From the NCBI GenBank assembly GCA_016931085.1, contig JAFGFO010000387.1, positions 1 through 10,258 on the forward strand: DNA of 10,258 bases. Reading direction: 5' to 3'. The stretch's first letter is position 1, and every line of letters begins with the position of its first letter. This stretch comes from Thermoflexales bacterium (lineage in GTDB: Bacteria; Chloroflexota; Anaerolineae; Fen-1058). The notes below the pieces were generated by a model that was not told the origin of the DNA, ran no database searches, and saw only the letters and a list, made by a program, of their open reading frames with translations. Below, in pieces: positions 6,501 through 10,258 of this stretch. Position numbers and translations under genes: made by a program.

Positions 6501-9500
6501 AGCCACCGGCCGCGTTTCGTCTACGATTTACACCCAGGGCTATGCTTTCCAGGCCAATACCCAGGTCCCTGGCCAGGTGAAAATCTCGGCCGTTCTTGGA
6601 CAGGAGTGCCGGCCGCTTTACGGCGCGGGTTCCCTGTTCCAGATCGGTTTCGATATCCTGGGCAGCGAGGGCCAGCTCAGCCCGCTGGACTTTATCACCG
6701 GCCTGACCGGGACTGTCATCTATGCCAACGACGATCTCGACACGCCCGTCGAGCTGAACCTGAGCAATGGCTTGCTGATAGTTCAAAGCGCCTACGTGCG
6801 CGGCGACCTCAACGGCGACGGCGTCGTCAACCCGGCCGACCCGCGCCTGGCTCTACGCATCGTCGCCGGCCAGCTCACGCCCACACCCCAGCAGCGCGGC
6901 GCTTGCGACGTGAACGGAGATGGCGCTTGCAGCACGGCCGACGTGAGCTTGCTCTTATGCTACGCCACTTACCAGGATTGGGGCGTGTGCGGCAGTGGGG
7001 CAGGTAGCTCTTTACGTGCAACGCACCCGCTTCGCGCAGGTGCGTTGCACGTGCAGGCTGAGCCGGTGAGGCTGTCCATCGACCCGATCAGTGGTGTCCA
7101 GGGGCAGGTGGTGAACGTGCCGGTTCGCATAGCCAATGGGAGCGAGTTCGCCGGTGGAGAGTTTGTCTTCACCTACGACCCCAAGGCGCTGACGGCCAGG
7201 GGCGCGACGCTCACCAGCCTCACGTCCGGCTTTATCATGACCACAAGTGCCCAGTTGGGTCTCCTGCGTGTCGCGTTGGCCGCCAATGCCCCCATCGCGG
7301 GCGACAGCGTCCTCTTCAACGTGCAGCTCGTCGTCGAGGCTGAGGCGGGCGCGGCGCTCAACTGGGGCGCTGTCCGGCTCAACGACGCGTATGGGCGCGA
7401 CCTGGAAACGTCGGCGCTGCAGCGAGACATCGTGCTGGAGATAGGGGCGTTGCACGACACCTACGCGCTTTACCTGCCGCTCGTCGTCAAGAATCCCGTC
7501 GCCCCGTTGACGCCGGCCGAGTCACTGGTGCCATACCTGGTGAAGGACATTAACCAAAATACCGATTCTTCAAGGCCAAGCGATCTGCTTGCTTTGAACG
7601 GGTCGCTCTTCTTCACCGCCGATGACAAGGTCCACGGCCGAGAGCTGTGGAAGAGCGACGGCACGGCTGCCGGCACTGAGGTTTTAGACATCGATCCGGG
7701 GAGCGCCAGCTCGTCTCCACACAACCTGATTAGGGTGGGCAATGTCCTCTTTTTCCTCACCGGTTATAGCCCCGACACGGTCAGGTTGTGGAGGAGCGCC
7801 GGCATGGCCGCCGGCACTGTCATGCTCGCTGTCGTACCCCAATCTACCTACACAGATCCCGGCTGTTCGTCTTACTCGCCTGCTCTCATCGATGTGAATG
7901 GCACGCTCTTTTTTGCCAATGACGACGGCAGTCACGGCCTGGAGCTGTGGAAGAGCGACGGCACGGCCGCCGGCACCGTCCAACTTATCGACATCAACCC
8001 CGGCAGTGGCGCTTCGTGCCCATCTTACCTGGCCGAGGTGAACGGTGTGCTTTTCTTCACAGCGAATGACGGCGTCCACGGCCCAGAGTTGTGGAAGAGC
8101 GATGGCTCCGCGGCCGGCACGGTACAGGTCGCAGATATCACTCCGGGGAGCGCGGGCTCGTTTCCACGCGAGCTGGCCAAGGTGGGCGACGTGCTCTTCT
8201 TTACCGCCGATGATGGCGTCCACGGCCGAGAGCTGTGGAGGAGCGACGGCACGGCCGCCGGCACAGTCCAAGTGATAGATGCCATCCCGGGCAGCACTGG
8301 CTTGTCTCCATACGACCTGACCGAGGTGGGGGATACTCTCTTTTTCCTCACGGATGATCTTGATGCCAGTCCCTATACTACCCGGTTGTGGCAGAGCGAT
8401 GGCAAGGCTGCCGGCACCATCACGCTCGCCGTCATGCTCAAGTCTATCGGAGGCCCCGGCTACTCGCCGTGCTTGCCCAATTTGACTGATGTGAATGGCA
8501 CGCTCTTCTTCAGCGCCGATGATGGCGTCCACGGCATGGAGCTGTGGAAGAGCGACGGAACACTCACAGGCACTGTCGTGATAGATATCTACCCAGGCGG
8601 CGATCCATATCCAAGCGGTTCATATCCGAGGCACCTGGCCGACGTGAACGGCACACTCTTGTTCATTGCCGGCAGTGGCGGCCGCTCGGAACTGTGGAAG
8701 AGCGATGGCTCCGCCGCCGGCACTGTTATGGTCAAGATACTCCCTTGGTCAAAGGACTATTGGTACAAATATGGGGAGGAGGAGCAAAATCCGTCCAATT
8801 TGATTGATGTAGGTGGCACGCTCTTTTTTGTCACTTTTGACGAAGCTCACGGCACCGAGTTGTGGAAAAGCGATGGCACACAAGCCAATACGACCCTGGT
8901 CAAAGATATCAACGACACTCAAACGACGAGCTCATCCCCCTCCTATCTGAGCGGTATGGACGGCAGCCTCTTCTTCGGCGCGAACGACGGCATCCACGGC
9001 TGGGAGTTGTGGAGGAGCGACGGCACGTCTACGGATACCGTCATGGTCGCCGACATCTGCCCGGACTGTCATTCGTCTCCCTCTGGCCTGACCCCCGTGA
9101 ATGGCACGCTCTTTTTCGGCGCGGGCGATGGCGTCCACGGCCGAGAGTTGTGGAAGAGCGACGGCACACCCGGCAGCACCGTGCAGGTCGCGGACATCAA
9201 CCCGGGGAGCGCCAGCTCGAAGCCAGACTATCTGACCGACGTGAATGGCACGCTCTTCTTTTTCGCCGATGACGGCGTACATGGCAACGAGCTGTGGAAG
9301 AGTGACGGCGCCACCGGCGGGATCACTCTGGTCGCGGATATCCACCCCGGCAGCGACAGCTCATTCCCACACTACCTGGTCAGCATAGGCGGCACCCTCT
9401 TCTTCCAGTTACAAGATGGCGGCGCCGGGTACGAGTTGTGGAGGAGCGACGGCACACCTACCGGCACGGTGATGGTGATTGATAACAGCGGTCCGGCTCC

Positions 9501-10131
9501 AGGCAATCTGATCGACGTCGATGGCACACTCTTTTTCAGCGTATGGGACGACGCCCACGGCTGGGAGTTGTGGAAAAGCGATGGCACGGCCACCGCCAGT
9601 GTCATGGTCAAGGACATCACACCAGGCACGGAGAGTTCAAGCCCAAGCTCCCTGACCAACGTGGATGGCACGCTCTTTTTCTTCGCGGGGACAGGCTTGT
9701 GGAGTAGCGACGGCACGGCCGCCAGCACCCAGCAGGTCGCAGACATTCACACATCGGACCTGGCGTACCTGACCAATGTGAGTGGCACGCTCTTTTTCCG
9801 CGCCCGTGGCAACGCCGGGCGTTGGGAACTGTGGAAGAGCGACGGCACGGCCGCCGGCACTGTGCGGATTGCAGATAGCTGGCCAACGTCCGTCGATTCG
9901 AACCTGACGCATCTGGCCAACGTGAATGGCGTGCTCTTTTTCAGCGCATGGGATGAGATACGGGGGGGCGGGCTGTGGAAGAGTGATGGCACAGCCGCCG
10001 GCACTGTTTTGGTTGTTGAGAGTGGCCCGCTTCCAGGTGATCTGATCGACGTGGACGGCACCTTCTTTTTCGGGGGATGGGACGATGTCCATGGGAGTGA
10101 GCTATGGGCGCTTGAGGTTCCCGAGGAGTGA
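3466..10131 (+). CDS. Giant secreted multidomain protein with C11 peptidase, N-terminally truncated
   Basis: The open frame has 2221 residues from a GTG at 3466, but residues 1-37 are only the antisense of the TPR gene; real homology starts near residue 38 (base 3577). No signal peptide or ribosome-binding site is present, so the native N-terminus is lost. Domains in order: right-handed beta-helix with choice-of-anchor Q-like end (38-336), DUF11-like beta-sandwich (342-463), clostripain-type C11 peptidase (466-858; H579, C640), FN3-like (874-965), cohesin-like (966-1105), type I dockerin (1112-1168), palindrome-encoded linker (1183-1196), second cohesin-like (1201-1325), YLPLVVKN motif (1336-1343), and 18 ELWxxDGT units (1356-2221). 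All the domains are typical of exported proteins. It probably acts outside the cell as a calcium-dependent cysteine protease with adhesive modules. There is no sortase or other C-terminal anchor; the chain ends just after the last ELW. The next in-frame ATG (base 4159) would remove most of the helix, so no good alternative start exists. Confidence 0.85.
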   Translation: MSPGSCAFWLRSGRDAAPRPGRVLPGNDPGPGHNAPCIYAGNAAITVSHCRVFNNLALQGGGLYLKDSSATLSENIVSTNGVALGGGLFSTSSLITLTANAISTNTADFGGGGLYLHGSRATLVDNAIAANVSSGGDGGGLHLQASSITLTANTITSNTATLGGGGLFEETGDATLINNVIADNQVAPNGLGSGLYVRASLLRLLHTTIARNRGGKSGGLHVTEYPSRYSSMALTNTIMVSHSLGISVTAGNTVTVNGILWHSTPITVSSSPTATVLVQNEHWGDPAFAPDGYHLGSASAAIDRGVDAGVTGAVSHDIDGEPRPQGAGYDLGADEARAGVPVSPTLYLAKTASASTAQPGSTLSYQLVLTVTGGAISVVLTDTLPPGLGYVPGSLSGGASYVDGQIRYAGPVTVGGELRITYQAMVAASVAPGSILYNEAVVSGAGTLLRRGAAVAVASPAFDQSLVLIYAGGDNDLADGMLRLINRAEKAAGNAHALVLLVLDGPGDGDSFLYRLQEDYDDSCPNYANPTCDGRYVEGQTLWRWGEDSGSPYSLAEFLEGALRAYPGARQVILALAGHGGGWTPDLLAGQPSFHDTQPGGLLWDAHPGDSLSTYELGQALRWSRQAGGRKIDLLYLDACLMATSEVAYELRGEADYLLASESVKWASFPYDLHIDAVDGVRTARQLGHAWLQNEADLLRPEGYPFTYALIDLGQVEALQTVRDALATALVATLPISRPQIEAAWTASGCFDSSQDGVIGPEDNLCDLGAFAGQIERSFSDNVTVTAAAQAVPGAVAAAVVTQTYHNGVPWQHPEQTWAWDSLGGLSGYLPLKEDDWKRLYYPSGTWRQFLVQYWNSMPPTCPPDCGPTPAPPQVAGISLRARAGQSTINLDWMLQQPITNLVRYQLYRRADEGSFGLITATLLSQYGDADPAMAEGTDYCYQVRAVDGGGAVTGQSNVACTRFGALTLWISDQAAPPGAANVLVPINLDNGDGVCIEAAGFVVHYDAAIVRATGRVSSTIYTQGYAFQANTQVPGQVKISAVLGQECRPLYGAGSLFQIGFDILGSEGQLSPLDFITGLTGTVIYANDDLDTPVELNLSNGLLIVQSAYVRGDLNGDGVVNPADPRLALRIVAGQLTPTPQQRGACDVNGDGACSTADVSLLLCYATYQDWGVCGSGAGSSLRATHPLRAGALHVQAEPVRLSIDPISGVQGQVVNVPVRIANGSEFAGGEFVFTYDPKALTARGATLTSLTSGFIMTTSAQLGLLRVALAANAPIAGDSVLFNVQLVVEAEAGAALNWGAVRLNDAYGRDLETSALQRDIVLEIGALHDTYALYLPLVVKNPVAPLTPAESLVPYLVKDINQNTDSSRPSDLLALNGSLFFTADDKVHGRELWKSDGTAAGTEVLDIDPGSASSSPHNLIRVGNVLFFLTGYSPDTVRLWRSAGMAAGTVMLAVVPQSTYTDPGCSSYSPALIDVNGTLFFANDDGSHGLELWKSDGTAAGTVQLIDINPGSGASCPSYLAEVNGVLFFTANDGVHGPELWKSDGSAAGTVQVADITPGSAGSFPRELAKVGDVLFFTADDGVHGRELWRSDGTAAGTVQVIDAIPGSTGLSPYDLTEVGDTLFFLTDDLDASPYTTRLWQSDGKAAGTITLAVMLKSIGGPGYSPCLPNLTDVNGTLFFSADDGVHGMELWKSDGTLTGTVVIDIYPGGDPYPSGSYPRHLADVNGTLLFIAGSGGRSELWKSDGSAAGTVMVKILPWSKDYWYKYGEEEQNPSNLIDVGGTLFFVTFDEAHGTELWKSDGTQANTTLVKDINDTQTTSSSPSYLSGMDGSLFFGANDGIHGWELWRSDGTSTDTVMVADICPDCHSSPSGLTPVNGTLFFGAGDGVHGRELWKSDGTPGSTVQVADINPGSASSKPDYLTDVNGTLFFFADDGVHGNELWKSDGATGGITLVADIHPGSDSSFPHYLVSIGGTLFFQLQDGGAGYELWRSDGTPTGTVMVIDNSGPAPGNLIDVDGTLFFSVWDDAHGWELWKSDGTATASVMVKDITPGTESSSPSSLTNVDGTLFFFAGTGLWSSDGTAASTQQVADIHTSDLAYLTNVSGTLFFRARGNAGRWELWKSDGTAAGTVRIADSWPTSVDSNLTHLANVNGVLFFSAWDEIRGGGLWKSDGTAAGTVLVVESGPLPGDLIDVDGTFFFGGWDDVHGSELWALEVPEE
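3577..4473 (+). other. Parallel beta-helix region ending in a choice-of-anchor Q-like segment
   Basis: Residues 38-336 of the giant protein. Rungs of about 30 residues repeat the pattern GGG(L)(Y/F/H)....(A/I)TL..N.I..N, with Gly-rich turns (GGGLYL, GGGLFS, GGGGLYLHG, GGGLHLQ, GGGGLFEE) and Asn ladders, as in right-handed parallel beta-helices and Pmp-like repeats. It closes with a segment of the form AIDRG....DIDGEPRPQG..YDLGADE, the end usual for choice-of-anchor Q proteins. The helix starts abruptly mid-rung, so several rungs and the export signal are missing. Its likely role is binding polysaccharide or surfaces; no lyase residues can be assigned. Confidence 0.75.
4489..4854 (+). other. 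DUF11-like beta-sandwich domain
   Basis: Residues 342-463 of the giant protein have the pattern L.KTASAST.QPGSTLSYQL, TDTLPPGLGYVPGS and a following G.L.ITY segment, typical of DUF11/adhesin-type Ig-like domains that act as spacers in long surface proteins. Confidence 0.7.
4861..6039 (+). other. Clostripain-family (C11) cysteine peptidase domain
   Basis: Residues 466-858 of the giant protein. The opening strand LVLIYAGGDNDLADGM, the LAGHGGGW motif with catalytic His579, the KIDLLYLDACLMATSEVAYE motif with catalytic Cys640, and the later ASESVKWASFPYD segment follow the order of clan CD family C11 peptidases, which cut after basic residues and often need calcium. Both dyad residues are intact. 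A calcium-loop-like DSSQDGVIGPED (752-763), flanked by Cys750 and Cys766, and another Cys pair (524, 532) suggest an extracellular, disulfide-bearing form. Cleavage specificity cannot be read from the sequence. Confidence 0.85.
6085..6360 (+). other. Fibronectin type III-like domain
   Basis: Residues 874-965 of the giant protein show an FN3-like strand pattern: INLDW, a central YQLYRR, then TDYCYQVRAVDGGG and QSNVAC near the end. It is likely a spacer after the peptidase. Confidence 0.6.
6361..7440 (+). other. Cohesin-like, type I dockerin, cohesin-like module
   Basis: Residues 966-1105 and 1201-1325 each look like a cohesin beta-sandwich (for example VNVPVRIANG, FVFTYDPKALTA, LFNVQL). Between them lies a type I dockerin with two EF-hand-like calcium loops, DLNGDGVVNPAD (from D1114) and DVNGDGACSTAD, joined by the usual linker. 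Having a dockerin between two cohesin-like domains in one chain implies self-association or bridging. The second cohesin is separated from the dockerin by a linker coded by a palindrome. The cohesin calls rest on pattern only and could be a related carbohydrate-binding sandwich. Confidence 0.65.
7014..7052. repeat. In-frame palindromic element in the giant gene
   Basis: The arms ACGTGCAACGCACC (7014-7027) and GGTGCGTTGCACGT (7039-7052) are perfect 14-bp reverse complements around an 11-base loop, CGCTTCGCGCA. The 39-base element is exactly 13 codons, keeps the frame open and falls in the linker between the dockerin and the second cohesin. Its loop begins with the octamer CGCTTCGC, as in the palindrome inside crtB. 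Confidence 0.75.
7531..10128 (+). repeat. Array of 18 ELWxxDGT units
   Basis: About 866 residues (1356-2221) of units of roughly 38-60 residues, each of the form V.DI.PG..SS.P..L..VNGTLFF.A.DG.HG.ELWKSDGT..GT. I count 18 LFF-like strands and 18 LW motifs; units 2 and 6 are degenerate (RLWRSAGM, RLWQSDGK), unit 15 is shortened (GLWSSDGT), and the last stops after SELW. Cores such as GAGCTGTGGAAGAGCGACGG are nearly identical at the DNA level, indicating recent expansion or gene conversion. The array begins with a V.DI strand and ends at ELW, which would let the ends pair in beta-propeller closure. The function of this repeat family is unknown. Confidence 0.85.
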
Positions 10132-10258
10132 CGTGGCATTGACCAGTATTGCAAAAAAAGAAATGCTGCCACCCTAGCAGGCTGTCGGAGAGAGCGTTTT
10201 GTAGGGCGGCTTTCTACGCCAAAGGCGTCCTGCGGATAGCCGCCGCGCCTGTGGCAGG
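10132..10258 (+). other. Non-coding tail with structured repeat
   Basis: No gene is seen after the giant frame's TGA. The stretch carries the right copy of the inverted repeat (10174-10195), then nested stems: GGCGGCT (10205-10211) with AGCCGCC (10238-10244), enclosing ACGCC-AAA-GGCGT (10216-10228). There is no T run after the stems, so an intrinsic terminator is not shown. It continues to the window edge. Confidence 0.4.
10174..10195 (+). repeat. Right copy of an inverted intergenic repeat
   Basis: CTAGCAGGCTGTCGGAGAGA plus two bases match the minus-strand sequence at 2879-2858 at 19 of 22 positions, followed on both sides by a GTAGG-containing, TTTC-containing stretch. It sits 42 bases past the giant gene's stop. 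It is either a dispersed 3'-end repeat family or the two ends of one mobile segment. Confidence 0.5.

Noticed and set aside
7684..8532. Minus-strand open frames with apparent repeats opposite the ELWxxDGT array
   Set aside because: Their repetition is just the antisense of the tandem ELWxxDGT units.
7531..10128. Regularly spaced short DNA repeats suggesting a CRISPR-like array
   Set aside because: The repeats are diverged, variably spaced at roughly 110-180 bases, and entirely in a coding frame as ELWKSDGT units.
10148..10165. A-rich run after the giant gene as an intrinsic terminator
   Set aside because: No GC-rich stem lies immediately before a T run on either strand.

Overview
The window is GC-rich bacterial DNA, most likely from an uncultured Chloroflexota bacterium of the Anaerolineae/Caldilineae kind. 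The pointers are a huge secreted multidomain protein carrying the YLPLV-type motif common near the ends of Chloroflexota exported proteins, ELWxxDGT repeats, a dockerin and cohesins outside any obvious cellulosome, a TPR protein of the sort common in that phylum, and short palindromes inserted in reading frames. This placement is inference from gene content; no taxonomic marker is present.

Layout. Bases 1-129 hold no gene, only a strong GC hairpin downstream of crtI. Bases 130-2623 on the minus strand are a compact two-gene carotenoid operon, crtB (phytoene synthase) then crtI (phytoene desaturase), separated by 4 bases. Bases 2624-2875 are intergenic, with the probable crtB promoter and three adjacent dyad symmetries. 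Bases 2876-3574 (minus) encode the C-terminal part of a TPR protein. It collides head to head, around 3572-3582, with a giant plus-strand reading frame (to 10131) whose N-terminus is also missing. The giant protein runs: parallel beta-helix with a choice-of-anchor Q-like end, DUF11-like domain, clostripain-type C11 cysteine peptidase with a visible His/Cys dyad, FN3-like domain, cohesin-like domain, type I dockerin, second cohesin-like domain, YLPLVVKN motif, then 18 ELWxxDGT units. Bases 10132-10258 are non-coding and contain a structured repeat related to one at 2858-2879.

How the genes fit. CrtB and CrtI make consecutive steps from geranylgeranyl diphosphate via phytoene to a coloured polyene. 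The giant protein looks extracellular and calcium-dependent, combining proteolysis with protein-protein or surface binding; it has no evident link to the carotenoid genes. The points most worth a second look are two palindromes inserted in frame in crtB (21 codons) and in the giant gene (13 codons) that share a loop octamer, the double-truncation junction near 3577, and a four-unit higher-order period in the ELWxxDGT array.
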